Positions 1 to 11,692 are shown, numbered from the stretch's first letter. The stretch is DNA of 64,000 bases from Lucifuga dentata (GCA_014773175.1 VXCM01003559.1:35001-99000), one strand, 5' to 3'. The notes: generated from the sequence alone by a model not told the origin. Numbers and translations are program-made.

Positions 1-612
1 ACAGCATTTCTAATTATTACATGAGGATACTGAAATTAGGAAAAGGGTTAACCATTAAAATGGAACTAGAAATGCAGGAAATTAAAAAGGAAACATAATA
101 TTTGAAAAGTATTGAGATATTTACATATACAAAAAAACAAACCTAGTTCTTCTTTGAAAGCATTTAAGAGATGGTTAAATGTAAAAATGGTCCTTTTAAT
201 TCATTTTATTACCCTTTTGGCAAACAACATGTCATGGTTGGATAATTCTGAAAAGCAATTATTTACCAATGTTTTTCAGCTGATTTTTCCTGTTCCATCT
301 GCTCAAGGAAAGATGCTGGTAAAGAAATAGACCTGATAAAGACACAGATATTTCTGTCAGGAGTTAGTGGAGAGCTAAAAGAAGAATGAATAGTGGACCT
401 GCATTCATCATGTGAACAGAAATATGTCGCTGGTGTTTTACTACTTTACTGTCAGTTTAACTGGGCAGGTAAAGGTAAAGTATTTGCTAACACATCAGCC
501 ATAACACATTGAGACAGTACATCAGGACTGTGTGTCTGCATGCTTTTGGTGTTTTTCTGCCCCCTAGTGGCTACAAATGGACCAATACAGCTTTAAAAAA
601 AAAAAAAAAAAA
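1..612. other. AT-rich non-coding stretch
   Basis: No frame resembles a known protein and no repeat family is recognised. The right edge runs into a poly-A tract and a single-N gap at 613 that hides the left end of the first MITE. Confidence 0.5.
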
Positions 613-1167
613 NCCATTTTGCATGTTTGAGCCTAATATATTAAATTTTCATACACATAACGTTACTGACAATCATTTCTCAAATCATACTACTGGAACG
701 GTAAATTAAAAATGTTTTTCCTACCTTCCAGACCACCACTGGCTTCATTTCATTCTGGTATGCTATTTAAATCAACTTGTTGATACTTGAAATGTTCTTG
801 GGATAGGTAATTCCCAAGGATAGGTAATTGTATTCAGGTTTTTTTTTTTTTTTTTTTTTTNGTGCAATAAAAAGCGTGGAGTGAATGTATGTCTCCACTG
901 AGGAATATAGTCCCAAAAGAAGACCTGGGTTTATCAAAAAATTTTCATTACCGTGACTTCATAAGGCTGTGTAACTATTAACAGGAGAAACATTGATTTT
1001 TAAGGTGGGTGTATCGCTTGAATTGATTTTAAAAGATTAAGAGATTTTGCAAAATCTCAGGAAAGCTGAAATATGATTTTCTCCTTTGGGAAATGATTGT
1101 CAGTAATGTCACGTGTATGAAAATTAATATATTAGGCCCAGGTGTGCAAATTAGATGATATGATCCT
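613..1167 (+). mobile_element. TTAA-MITE-1 subfamily A, copy 1 (left tip lost)
   Basis: Non-autonomous DNA transposon. The left inverted repeat is recognisable from CCATTTTGCATGTTTGAG onward, but the terminal AGGACCATAC is lost in the adjoining poly-A/N gap. The right end reads TGATCCT followed by TTAA at 1168-1171. The interior carries family landmarks: TTTTTCCTACCTTCCAGACC on the left, AATATAGTCCCAAAAGAAG in the middle and AAGGTGGGTGTATC on the right. A poly-T tract with a single N lies at 839-861. No transposase is encoded. Confidence 0.85.
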
Positions 1168-1171
1168 TTAA

Positions 1172-2426
1172 TGAAAGCACTTTAAAAACATTGGCCCTGG
1201 ACGTAATTGTGATGGAGACATGGAGACTTGGATTTATATTCAAAATAATACAAATCAGATCTTAAAAAAAAAAATAAAAAATGCTGTAGTTGTAAAGGTA
1301 AAGAATGTTGAATGCAGGAGTGAGGGCTGATAATGCAAACATTTTTGCGCTATAGCAATTTTAATTCAGCCAATTTTAATCGAGCCATCTTAGTTTTTCG
1401 CAGGGAGGAGTTCTTCTAATATAATACACCTGAAATGCATCTGGCTACAGATATGAGTCACTCTCCAAGTATCCAGCTGGTCCTATGCGTTACAAATGTT
1501 TGTCTGGCTGAATTTATTCCGTGCTGTTCAGGATGTGTGGGATCACTGCCTCTCTCTCTCTTCTTTTGACCCCGCTCCACTCTTGACACATATTTCAGAC
1601 ACTGACTTTGGGACGTTTCCTCCTCCAGCTAAAAATCAAAGCTCTGTTTCCTGCCACGACTCGAAGAGCTCCGAGTAAACTTCAATCCATATTTTTAAAA
1701 AAAATCTTTTCCTGAGGTTGTTGGTTTATTTTGATCCCTTTTCCCTCTTCTTTTTTTTTAATCTTACTGTGTCTACTTCACCTTTGTGCTGCTGCTGTGA
1801 TTTTTGCTCCTCTTTGCCTTGTTCTGTTTTTCTTGTCTTTCCTTTATGTCATTGCTCTTTTCCTGAAAGTCTGAAATAGGTTTTCAGACTTTTTTTTTCT
1901 GCATTATTTGCAAAATAGATCTATTTTCTCATCAGCCAGTACGACAAATCATATTATCATGGAGCCATTCGACTTCCTAAACAGCCCTGTTAAATTGCTG
2001 CATATACACAGTATTTTGGTCATTTCCCTCTATGGAGCAGCAAATATCTTGCTTATTGCCCCTTTAGGTTTGAATTGTCCTAGCTGAGTGTAGCCTGAAT
2101 GCTCAGACATCTGGCAGCTGGAATGAAGTTGTTGTTTGCTTTGCTCGAGTAAATCACATGCAATTCCCTTATGTCTAAGTTTTCCAGGTTAAATAACATA
2201 ACTATAAGAAATGAGCCATGCAGTTTTGCTGCAGGCATAAATGTAACCATCTGATCTGGAACAGACCAGAAACAAAGTTGTTTTTCTCAAAAGCTACTCA
2301 ATACACACACATACTCACACACAAAACCCAACATATTTTTCAGCAGAGGGTGTTAACCCTAGATTTGATTGTGTGTAACTTGGTCCGTACAAACTGAAGG
2401 TTTCTGCTGCAGCTGTAACATTTCCA
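1172..2426. other. Non-coding stretch, no repeat recognised
   Basis: AT-rich with a pyrimidine-rich patch near 1690-1890. Frames are short and unrecognised. I see no RNA gene. Confidence 0.5.
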
Positions 2427-2430
2427 TTAA

Positions 2431-3000
2431 AGGACCATACTGGTGATCATACATGTTTGAGCCCAATATATACAATTTGTATACATGTATATACATTACT
2501 GACAACCATTTCCCAAAATATGATACTTTAGAGGTAAATTTCAGAATGTTTTTCCTACCCTCCAGACTGCCATTGGATTCAGTTCATTCCAGTATGCTAT
2601 TAAAATCAAAGGGCAGACTTAAAACATGTTTGAGATACATAAATGCATCACATCAAACAAGACATCCATTAGGTTTTTTGTTTTTCTGAAGTAACTTCAT
2701 TTAACCGATCCAGCATGGAGCATCACAGAAGATGATGTACTTCTCCACCATAGTCCTGACGGCTTTTACCCAGAAATTAAAATGACCATGCTTTCTACAA
2801 TCGTGCATAACTATTAGAAGGCGATACACTGAAATTTAAGGTGAGTGTATCACCTGGATATTTGATTTTGAATGATTAGGGGATTTGAAAAAATAACAGA
2901 AAAACTAAGATAAGGTTTTATGTTTTGGAAAATCTTTGTCAGTAATGTATGTGTATTGTATATATTGGGCTCAAACACGCATGATTGCCGGTATGGTCCT
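2431..3000 (+). mobile_element. TTAA-MITE-1 subfamily B, copy 2
   Basis: Complete element. AGGACCATAC begins right after TTAA (2427-2430), and GTATGGTCCT ends right before TTAA (3001-3004). Subfamily B markers are GCCCAATATATACAA near the left tip and TATATTGGGCTCAAACA near the right. The interior is in the forward orientation (CCTACCCTCCAGACTGCCAT on the left). It has diverged more from the other copies than the A copies have from each other, which suggests an older insertion. Confidence 0.88.
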
Positions 3001-3004
3001 TTAA

Positions 3005-3980
3005 CACAAACACACTGAGAGCAGATGCTGATGGACTGTGTATGAGATGATGTTTGTGTTATCTAGACCTAAAGATTGAGCGAGAGCTTTTCACTTCAAT
3101 CTGACTGCACGATCACATCAAGCATCCAGACGTTATGCTGCACCTTTACAGCAACATCATATCAAAGACTCACCAAGATAATACAAAAATCTGTTATTCT
3201 AACCTCTTCAACTGAAGTTTTCCTTGTTAAATTTTCCCTTACCTTCCTGTCAATTGAGAAAAATGATGTTGTTCCTCACTGTGTAACATTTTCTGTATCT
3301 GCTGTTTCATTGTTTTACTTGAATTATATGATTGTCAGTCCTCCTCGACGTGCTGGAACACTGAGTTTGCTTTGATCGAAATGACTTCTGTGGATCTTTG
3401 CCCTCTTGCACCTTTGCCTGCATCTTTCTGGTTTCCATGACAGTTTTTAGTTTCCCTTGTATGGATGAAGCATTGCAGTTGACAAAGGACTTTCTATTCA
3501 TTTTGTGAGCTGTATTTGAGATTTGTTGCATCTTTCAAAGGAACCACACTTGATTTGCTTTCAGGCTGTTTCAAAGTTCGCTTGAGAGTGTCCATGTTTC
3601 ACATCCGTGGAACTTTAACACTAGAATCGAGTTTGGAAGGAGCGTTTCTCATCCTTTAAAATGTTGTCTGGCTCTCTGAAGGCTTGTGTTGCCTGAACAT
3701 CTACAATCTACATCTTGTATCACTGAAAGAAATCTGTATTATTAACTATAAATTAATTATAACAATGCCCAGGTATATATTATTTATTTAGATGTTATTT
3801 TAAACACTAATACCTGAAATTGATCCTGCCATATTTAACATCGTTGGAGACATTTTCACTACACTTACTCTGGATTTGAACAATGCTTGGATGCACAAAG
3901 TGATTTTGCAAAGGTGGGTGGATACTTAAGAGTTTAAGAGGTTAAGTATTTCTACAGATATGGCAGCTAATTTTCTAGAA
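3005..3980. other. Non-coding stretch
   Basis: Two overlapping frames of 74-99 residues on opposite strands (3076-3531) match nothing I know and have no splice or promoter context. No repeat recognised. Confidence 0.45.
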
Positions 3981-4020
3981 AACAACAACAACAACAACAA
4001 CAAACAAAATAATAATAATA
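3981..4020. repeat. (AAC)n / (AAT)n microsatellite
   Basis: About seven AAC units followed by short AAT units. Confidence 0.9.
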
Positions 4021-4517
4021 ACTTCTGTTTATATTGGCTGAAAGAATATTAAAATAAGAACAATATTTCAATTAAGCACAGTCTTGATAAGCAGACAGAA
4101 GAGGATAAACACCATATAATTTCTGTCACTCAGCATAATGCACAACCTGAGGCATATAATTAAAATAAAAATTGGATTGAAGACTTTTGAAAATAATCAA
4201 AACTTCCACATAAATTACATGCAAACATTAGGAAAACATACAACACTGCAAAGGCCTAATAAAACAAAGAACACATGATGTTATTCTCCTGCAGTAAAGC
4301 CTAATTTTGCCACTTTGATTTTTGAAGATAAAATAGTGGCAGCAGTACAGGACATATCAAATTATTTATTCCTCTACCTGCTTTGATCAAAGGTTATCAT
4401 TTGGAAAGTGTGTTGCATTCATAACTGGCAAGCTAAACATTTATCCAGGAAGGCTACGTCTCATAAACAAATTTCCCCTCCTCTCTTTGAATGCATCACC
4501 TTTCACTAAATGTAATT

Positions 4518-4720
4518 CCACGTCTGGCGCTGCTGTCTGGCGTACTGTCAGCCATAATGCGCTCTGTGCATTCAGCCACACTTATGCTCTGATTGGCCAA
4601 TCAACAAATCACAGCCGCCGCGAGTGCGAGCGTGCCCATTGTGTATGAAGAGGGCTGAAAGGCTCTCAAAAGTTTCAAATCCGATGTTTGTTGCAGCAGC
4701 GAGTCTGATTAAGACGTGCA
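4518..4720. promoter_or_regulatory. CpG-enriched patch with paired CCAAT boxes
   Basis: This patch of about 200 bp has a dozen or so CpGs in an otherwise CpG-poor area. At 4590-4603 there is a perfect 14-bp palindrome, TGATTGGCCAATCA, that places two CCAAT boxes back to back. This is a layout used by NF-Y-bound promoters and enhancers. No TATA box, start site or downstream coding exon is evident, so a promoter role is only a possibility. Confidence 0.3.
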
Positions 4721-4994
4721 TGATTAGTATTTTTTATTAATGTAATTTGGATGTTTTTTGTGATGCAAATTGAGGGTTTTTTCAGCGACATCTAGGAAGG
4801 AAAGTGTGAGGAAATCCAAGCTGAGAAAAAGTTAGATTTCACTTCTTAAAAAATGAAAAGTAAGAGGGTTTCATCTGCTCTGTCAGACAGTAATTTGACC
4901 ATCATAATAATTACATTTCGGTTAATTTATTTAATTTAATAAGCACTTAGTGTTACTGAGTTCAGCTAATTCAGGCTAATGTAGCTGTCCTCTA
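4721..4994. other. AT-rich non-coding stretch
   Basis: Follows the CpG patch. Nothing recognised. Confidence 0.45.
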
Positions 4995-5145
4995 TTGTGG
5001 TGCTCGTGACCCACAGCAGTGCAGATTTTCATCTCTCCCTGCTCTACACACATCTGATTAGCGAGCAGGAGTTAGTAAAGATCTTGATTGGCTGAACACA
5101 CCTGATTCTGCTAATCAGTTAGGGCAAAGATGGAAAATATGCAGA
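4995..5145. mobile_element. Foldback MITE, copy 1
   Basis: Imperfect inverted repeat. The left arm (around 5020-5050, TTTTCATCTCTCCCTGCTC) is roughly complementary to the right arm (around 5118-5140, GCAAAGATGGAAAATATGCA). The right arm, including AACACACCTGATT and the GATGGAA...ATATGCA motif, matches the second copy at 9880-10092. No coding capacity. Confidence 0.5.
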
Positions 5146-5295
5146 ACATATACAGGACAATATGCATGACAATACCAGCACATTAACCTGAAATAGCTGA
5201 ACAAGGCAATTGTAAGATTTACATTAATGAACTTGATTGTAATTATTATGGTGGTCAAATTTAGGATGAGTATTAGGGCCATATTAGATGGAATT

Positions 5296-5334
5296 AAAAA
5301 AAAAAAAAAAAAAANAAAAAAAAAAAAAAAAAAA
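5296..5334. repeat. Poly-A tract with single-N assembly gap
   Basis: A 19-base A-run, N at 5315, then a further A-run of the same size. The true length of this homopolymer is unknown. Confidence 0.9.
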
Positions 5335-5377
5335 CCTCACAAATTTGCTAGAAAAATCCACTCAGTTCTGAGATTAA

Positions 5378-5955
5378 AGGACAGTACCACCCATTTTGCA
5401 TGTTTGAGCTTAATATATTCAACTTTCATACATATAATGTTACTGAAAATCATTTCCCAAAGCATACTACTGGAACGGTGAATTAAAAATGTTTTTCCTA
5501 CCTTCCAGACCACCATTGGTTTCAGTTCATTCTGGTACGCTATTAAAATCAACTTGTTGATACTTGAAACATTTTTGGGATAGGTAATCCATCATCTTGA
5601 ACAAGACGTACATTCAGGTTTTTCTGAAGTTTCATAATTTTAGCATGTAAGCGCAACAAAAAGCTTGGAGTGAATGTATGTCTCCACCGGGGAATATAGT
5701 CCCAAAATAAGACCTGCATTTATCAAAAAATTTAAATGACTTTGACTTCATAAGGCTGCGTAACTATTAATAGGTGAAACATGGATTTTTAAGGTGGATG
5801 TATCACTTGAATATTTCATTTTGAAAGATTAAGAGATTTTGCAAAATATTAGGAAAGCTGAAATATGATTTTATTCTTTGGGAAATGCTTGTCAGTAACA
5901 TGTATGAAAATTGAATATACTGGGCTCAAACATGCAACATGTGTGGTATGATTCT
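5378..5955 (+). mobile_element. TTAA-MITE-1 subfamily A, copy 3
   Basis: Flanked by TTAA at 5374-5377 and 5956-5959. The left tip is AGGACAGTACCACCC and the right tip TGGTATGATTCT. All interior landmarks of subfamily A are present in forward orientation. Unlike several sister copies it has no long poly-T tract in the middle (it reads CAGGTTTTTCTGAAG), so it shows the likely ancestral state of that site. Confidence 0.9.
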
Positions 5956-5959
5956 TTAA

Positions 5960-6531
5960 AGTCAAAAAATACAGAAAAAAGGTGTAACAATACAATTGTT
6001 ACATAGAGTAAATGTGAGCTCAGCTGCCAGTTTCTGTATGAAGTGTTCCTTATTTGTTGATCGATGAAGAGCTACAGTGATGAAGAGGAAGTGCTTTGAC
6101 CGTTCAGTTTGTACAGTCGCCAAAGACAGAACAAGATGAAACAAAGGGACATTTGCCAAATGTTAAGATGAATCATACCTGCAGTGGATGACCTTAAATG
6201 ACACTTTTCTGCCTGATTTCACATGCATTTAGCCCGAAAGCTTAGCTTGATCATATGATGCTGTAAACTGCTCTTATTCAGAAGAAAATGCTGCACTGAT
6301 TTGGAGAAAGTGATCAGGTTTTTGTGAATTCGGTTACATCTCTTCACTTTTTTGTGTCGTTCAAGTTCAGCAGTCTGTCGTGTGTAAATGACAGGTGTTT
6401 CACTTGTTACATCCTGCCTTGCCAAAAACAATTTGCGAATTTTATTTTTTCTTTTTCACAAATTTGAAAGTTTTTTCCTTAGAATGTTATCATGCCTTCC
6501 AGTCTTGTTTTTTTTTTCATCTAATATGGCT
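5960..6531. other. Non-coding stretch
   Basis: Short unrecognised frames on both strands. No repeat identified. Confidence 0.45.
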
Positions 6532-6672
6532 CTAATATGCCATCATACAATTTTCATTCATTCATTCATTCATTCATTCATTCATTCATTCATTCATTNC
6601 TAATATGCCATCATACAATTTTCATTCATTCATTCATTCATTCATTCATTCATTCATTCATTCATTCATTTT
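6532..6672. repeat. (ATTC)n microsatellite with assembly duplication
   Basis: A 67-base segment (6532-6598) ending in ATTC repeats is repeated exactly after the single N at 6599. The ATTC run then continues to about 6672. The duplicated part is most likely one locus split by the assembler. Confidence 0.9.
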
Positions 6673-7019
6673 TGGTTGACAGTGCAGGAGAAGTGAGCAA
6701 ACCAAAGAAAAATTACATGTGACAAGGTCGATTACATGTGTTGTGTATGGAGACAGCTGGGCAAGAGAAGAGGTGTGTGAAGTTACTAATAACATAAAAT
6801 AAGAGGAGAGCAAAAGAGAGAAAAGACACAATACAAAAACAACTAAACCATTATAAATATAGGTGTTATTGTGCGGTGCACTGTTAGGTACTGCTGGAAA
6901 TGCAAATGTAAGGACCATGATTGAGAACCATCCTTGATAAATAACAGAAAAAAAAACAAAAACAAAGAACAAAAAAAAAAACAAAACACTTATACTACTA
7001 TGCAGTGTGTCTCAAAATC
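6673..7019. other. Non-coding stretch
   Basis: Ends in an A-rich run near 6940-6985. Nothing recognised. Confidence 0.45.
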
Positions 7020-7230
7020 AATCAAACTGGCGTTCGATTGAAAACCCGCCGAGTCCCCTTCTTGAAGACGTGTTGTATTTTTGGAGGCGTCGTCAAAATC
7101 TGTCACAGCAGATCTGCGTGACGAGCCGCTCGCCTTTGGAAACGCATCAGTCGATCTCTGCCGATATATGCGGATCATCACCTCTTCATCCATCCCTCCT
7201 CGCTGCGCGCCCACACGCTTTTTGTTAACT
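7020..7230. promoter_or_regulatory. Small CpG-rich island, function unknown
   Basis: About 20 CpGs in about 210 bases, against very few on either side. Open frames of 62-74 residues run through it on both strands and in more than one frame, which is expected of CpG-rich DNA that has few stop codons. None matches a family I know. It could be a first exon or promoter of an unseen gene on either strand. The downstream flanks show no coding continuation. Confidence 0.3.
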
Positions 7231-7773
7231 GGTGACCATGTCCCTATTATGTCACTTTCAATTAGCTAAATTCCCGGCACAAAAATAAAGTCCCAGAGCC
7301 TGCATATGGGTTTTGACAGCAATGCAAAAGACTTTCTCTCGTTTCACGTTTTCAGGTGAATCGGTCGTGGAAAAGGTGCGACGTTTTCATGTAACACCTA
7401 CTTTAAGCATGATTGTGAGTTTGATTTTAAGCATAATTGCACGTGTTTGTTCTATTGTGTACAAAAGAAAGTATATTTTAGACAGTCTCCAGTGACAATG
7501 GAAACGCATGAAAGCACAATCTATTTGGGAGTTGATGCTTACTAAGTAGATTCCAATCAAAAGCTCGGAGCAGGGCTGGGCTTATATACACACACTCCTG
7601 CATATTGTGCAATATGCTAATTGGACACTTTGGTTCTGTTTGTTTTTAGTCAGCAATTGCCGCGCTGATCAATACGGGACATAATTACAGCACTCTGTAA
7701 AATTGTTAAGGAAAGTCCAGCACTAATATGGTTATCATTATGAATCGCTGTATTTCTACTCGCTGAACAGGAT
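7231..7773. other. Non-coding stretch with C/EBP-like palindrome
   Basis: Contains GCATATTGTGCAATATGC at 7600-7617, two 8-bp arms around TG. The centre, ATTGTGCAAT, fits the C/EBP dimer consensus. No gene recognised. Confidence 0.4.
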
Positions 7774-7777
7774 TTAA

Positions 7778-8065
7778 AGGACCATACCGGACATTTTGCA
7801 TGTTTGAGCCTAATATATTCAATTTTCACACATGTAACATTACTGACAATAATTTCCCAAAGCATACTACTGGAACAGTGAATTAAAAATGTTTTTCCTA
7901 CCTTCCAGACCTCCATTGGTTTCAGTTCATTCTGGTATGCTATTACAATCAACTTGTTGATACTTGGTTTCTTGGGATAGGTAATCCATCATCGTGAACA
8001 ACATGTATATTCTTTTTTTTTTTTTTTTNTTTTTTTTTTTTTTTGAACTTTCATAATTTTAGTGT
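7778..8065 (+). mobile_element. TTAA-MITE-1 subfamily A, copy 4 (left half only)
   Basis: Starts AGGACCATACC after TTAA (7774-7777) and follows the family through the central poly-T tract (single N at 8029) as far as AATTTTAGTGTTTAA. There it stops at the left TTAA of the next copy. The right half of this element is absent. Confidence 0.85.
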
Positions 8066-8069
8066 TTAA

Positions 8070-8656
8070 AGGACCATAGCAGCCATTTTGCATATTTGAA
8101 CCTAATATATTCCATATTCATACATGTGACGTTACTGACATTTATTTCCCAAAGGATAAAACTGTATTTCAGCTTTCCTGATATTTTGCAAAATCTCTTA
8201 ATCTTTCAAAATCAAATATTCAAGCAAAACACCCAACTTAAAAATCCATGTTTCACCTGCTAATAGTTACACAGCCTTATGAAGTCATGGTCGTTTAATT
8301 TTTTTTCCCGATAAACACCGGTCTGCTTTTGGGACTATATTCCCCGGTGGAGACATACATTCACTCCGCACTTTTTATTGCGCTTAAATGCTAATATTAC
8401 ATAACTTCAAAAAAAAAAAAAAAAAAAAAACCCTGAATATCCTTGTTGTTCACAATGATAGATTACCTATCCCAAGAAACAAATTGATTTTAATAGTGTA
8501 CCAGAATGAAGTGAAACCAATAGTGGTCTGGAAGGTAGGAAAAACATTTTTAATTCACCTTTCCAGTAGTATGCTTTGGGAAATGATTGTCAGTAACGTA
8601 TGAAAACTGAATATACAGTATTAGGCTCAAACATGCAAAATGGGTGGTATGGTCCT
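8070..8656 (-). mobile_element. TTAA-MITE-1 subfamily A, copy 5, inserted in copy 4
   Basis: Complete copy in reverse orientation, flanked by TTAA at 8066-8069 and 8657-8660. The left TTAA coincides with the internal GTTTAAG motif of the family, so this copy appears to have jumped into its neighbour. An A-run sits at 8409-8430 in place of the family poly-T. A frame of 71 residues on the plus strand is simply a translation of the repeat. Confidence 0.9.
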
Positions 8657-8660
8657 TTAA

Positions 8661-9540
8661 TAAAGGAGATGTAGAGTTTGTATTTCCTTCTGTCTGGGAG
8701 GAAACATTCTGCATCGTCGCTGTCTTCAAGGAGGAAAAACAGCACAGTTGTGTTTTTTAGGAAAAGTGCATCCCGTTAAAGTAAGTAAAATCTCAACTTG
8801 AATTGTTGATAAGTGACACGTTCAATACCGCAAATGTGAGTAAAGCCAAGTTTGTTATACATGCAGACAGCAGGGAAATGGTAAAGTTCAAACTGCTATT
8901 ACACCAGAAAACCTGCCTCCATTTTCCAGCCTAAAAATATAAACAAAAGAGAAAAAAAAAAAAGCACATAAAATACTCCATGTTTACATAACCAAGATTT
9001 AATGCGTCACAGCCAACGAGATAATCCTACATGAATTTTTAACTAACTCCAAGTCTTCAAATCTCTGGCATCAAGAGAACACATGAATCATTTCAGAAAA
9101 AAATGTTAGCAATAATCACATCCACACATGCCAGGATAGTTTCCCAGTGGTTTCAAGGGTAGCTGAACAAAATTACTAACAATAATTTTTGCAAGGAAGC
9201 ATTGCCAATTATGGGATATGTACAGCAGATTGTCAGTCATTAGATATAATGAGCTAACAAACCCTCGCTATTTGAGTTTACTCGAGCTGGAAAGTTTAAA
9301 TGCAGTTGCCGCGGATGAATTCTAAACACCTGCTGAATTATTTCTGATTCTTCTTCTCCGTCTTCTATGAAACACTTTATTTTCTGATATTTTCCACCTG
9401 GATCTCTGTTTACTCTTATCGTTGTGTATGAAACGCTTACAGAAACGCCGTTAGATTCCGTGCTCTGTGATCTTCATGTCACTTTGCCTCTGTCTGCCTT
9501 GTCTTACCGTTTCTGATTTCCTGAGTTTCCCAGAAGGTTT
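8661..9540. other. Non-coding stretch
   Basis: AT-rich with short A-runs. No gene or repeat recognised. Confidence 0.5.
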
Positions 9541-9565
9541 TTTTTTTTTTTTTTTTTTTNAAAAA
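9538..9565. repeat. Poly-T / N / A-run assembly junction
   Basis: A T-run of about 20 is followed by N at 9560 and then AAAAA. The join is uncertain. Confidence 0.85.
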
Positions 9566-9879
9566 GGTGGTGATGGGGGGAAAAAAAAAAGCACGCGAGC
9601 GACTTTCCGCTTTAGAAAAGGCTGAAAGCTTATTTGAACAAAAGTGTCTCATTACATAGACTTAAAGTTATTTTTAGTGCAGAAGTCGGTGTCTCTTCCT
9701 CTTCTAAAGGATTTCTCTCAGTATGATTGCTAAATGTTGGTGTGACTGAAACCAAAACTTGATGTATACATGTAATTTAATGAATTTGGTCAGGTATTTG
9801 CATGAATAAGAAAGAAACGATCAGGACCCAGGAATATAATGTGGTTTTCTAATTCTTAATCCTACCCTTGGATACCCAT
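9566..9879. other. Non-coding stretch
   Basis: Nothing recognised. Confidence 0.45.
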
Positions 9880-10092
9880 AGCACAACATATTTTCCATCT
9901 TTCCGTCCTCTGTCTAAGCCTGATTGGCTAAATTAGGTGTGTTTATCCAATCTAGATCTGGAAGATGCCGACTCTTGATTAAGGAAACACACCTGATTTA
10001 GCTAATAAGAAAATGTTAGCCAATTAGCTAATTAGATCAGGAAGAGATGGAACATATGCACTGCCGGGGGTCTCCAGGAGCAGGGCTGAGAA
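9880..10092. mobile_element. Foldback MITE, copy 2
   Basis: Imperfect inverted repeat. The left arm (about 9887-9945, including GATTGGCTAAATTAGGTGTG) is complementary to the right arm (about 9985-10057, including AACACACCTGATTTAGCTAA and AGATGGAACATATGCA). The outer right end, GGGGGTCTCCAGGAGCAGGG, resembles a motif common in fish repeats. Same family as 4995-5145. Confidence 0.55.
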
Positions 10093-10235
10093 CATTTCAC
10101 ACAAGTTTAACTAAAATACATCAACAAAAGCCATGTGAGGATAGTCTCTCTGCTCATTGGTCAGAAAAGTCTTGGGGTGGGAACAAGAAAATCAAAAGAG
10201 GAAGTCGTTACTATATGCTGGAGCAGCTATGTTAA

Positions 10236-11092
10236 AGGACCATACGAGTGATTTTGCATTTTTAAGCCCAATATATGCAGCCCACATTCATGTTACATTA
10301 CTGACAACCAATTTCCAAAATATAAACCTGCATTTTAGTTTTCCTGTTATTTTTCCAAATACATAAATCTTTCAAAAATCAAATGTTCAGGTGATACACC
10401 CACCTTAAAATCCAATGTTTGTCTTCTAACACTTACACATGATTGTAAAAGGTAGGTCGTGGGACTATATTTCCTGGTGGGGACATACATTGTCTTTGGT
10501 GCAATTGTCTTTGGACTGATTAAATAAAGTTATTTTGAAAAAAAAAACTTTATGACATTATGACACTTAAGGCCTATTCTCTGTCAGCCTCTGCTAAAAT
10601 ATTCCACCAGACGACTGGCTGGACTTACAAAAATATTTATTGTGATTTTCTTCATGCATTCGTGTCTCGCAGGGGAACTTTCATCAAATATTAGTATTTT
10701 TAAGTTGGTCACATTTCATGATATTGCAGGTGTTTTTGCCACCATCAGTTCATATTTTCTGAATCTTAATTTCCAAATAAAACAGCTCTGTATTGTGAAT
10801 TATAACATGCTAAAAAAAAAGTCATAAACAGCTTCTACTCCATCTGTTGAGATTCTTAACGAACACACACACAAATGTGGCTCAGATATAAATGGTGAAA
10901 TTAGTTTTTTTTCAAAGTTGCTGTGCTGGATTACTGTATTTATCTCTGTATTTTACTATCTTAATGTATTTATCTCAAGCAAGTTTCAAATTTACCGCTC
11001 CAGTATATATTTTGAGAGATGGTTTCAGTAACCTAACGTGTACACAGGTTGTATATATTGGGCTCAAACATGCAAAATGAGCGGTATGTCCT
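10236..11092 (-). mobile_element. TTAA-MITE-1 subfamily B, copy 6, carrying an inserted repeat
   Basis: TTAA at 10232-10235 and 11093-11096 flank AGGACCATACGAG and GGTATGTCCT. Subfamily B interior: TCAGGTGATACACCCACC, then ATTAAATAAAGTTA. At 10558-10904 the element is interrupted by a unique-looking block that recurs at 13597-13940. After it the MITE resumes (CTCAAGCAAGTTTCAA, then TTTACCGCTCCAGTA). Some interior sequence around the insertion is missing. Confidence 0.85.
10558..10904. repeat. 345-bp dispersed repeat, copy 1 (inside a MITE)
   Basis: Begins TTATGACACTTAAGGCCTA and ends near AATGGTGAAATTAG. It aligns along its whole length with 13597-13940, with scattered substitutions and small indels. 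Its frame (10642-10827) is partly preserved in the other copy, but the product resembles nothing known. Class unknown. Confidence 0.85.
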
Positions 11093-11096
11093 TTAA

Positions 11097-11690
11097 CATT
11101 GAACAGCCACAGAACTGGCATATGTTGTTAGTCATAGTTAATATTTGGGCCATATATCAAGAGAAAGTATGCCAGCAAATGAAGAATTTGAAAGAAAGTC
11201 AAGACGTCTCAGAAAGCAGTTTGCCTTGAAGCTGATTCAGTAGAAGTTTGGATCGTGTTTCCATAACAATAAAATTTCAGAATTTCAGACTAGTTCAGTT
11301 TGGCAAAAGAGTTCCTATCAGCCCAAATAAATTTTACCAAGGGGGGAAAATGTACCAAAACCAGATGAAACCGTGTAAAAGCAAAGAAACAATAGTTCTT
11401 TTTTTTTCTTTACTATTTTAAGTGGATTTTTCACCCAGAGAGACACTGAAACACAGATTGTGCAGCTCCAGTCAGGAGACAGACTGGGGGGGGGACGTGG
11501 GGAGTTGTAAATGACTGCGCTTGGTGAAAAATACAACTTCATCACAGTGTCTTTGTGGGAAAACTTCTCTTGTCTTTCATGCGTTCTGATTTACTGCAGG
11601 TGTTTGAAGCTGACGTTCACACAGATTCCGCCTGACTGTTACTGCTTTCAGTCTCCGGGGACAAGCCGCCCCTATCACTGCAGCCACCTT
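11097..11690. other. 5' flank of the candidate promoter
   Basis: No repeat recognised. Contains GCTGACGTTC near 11610 (half-CRE-like) and becomes more GC-rich toward the promoter candidate. Confidence 0.35.
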
Positions 11691-11692
11691 CA

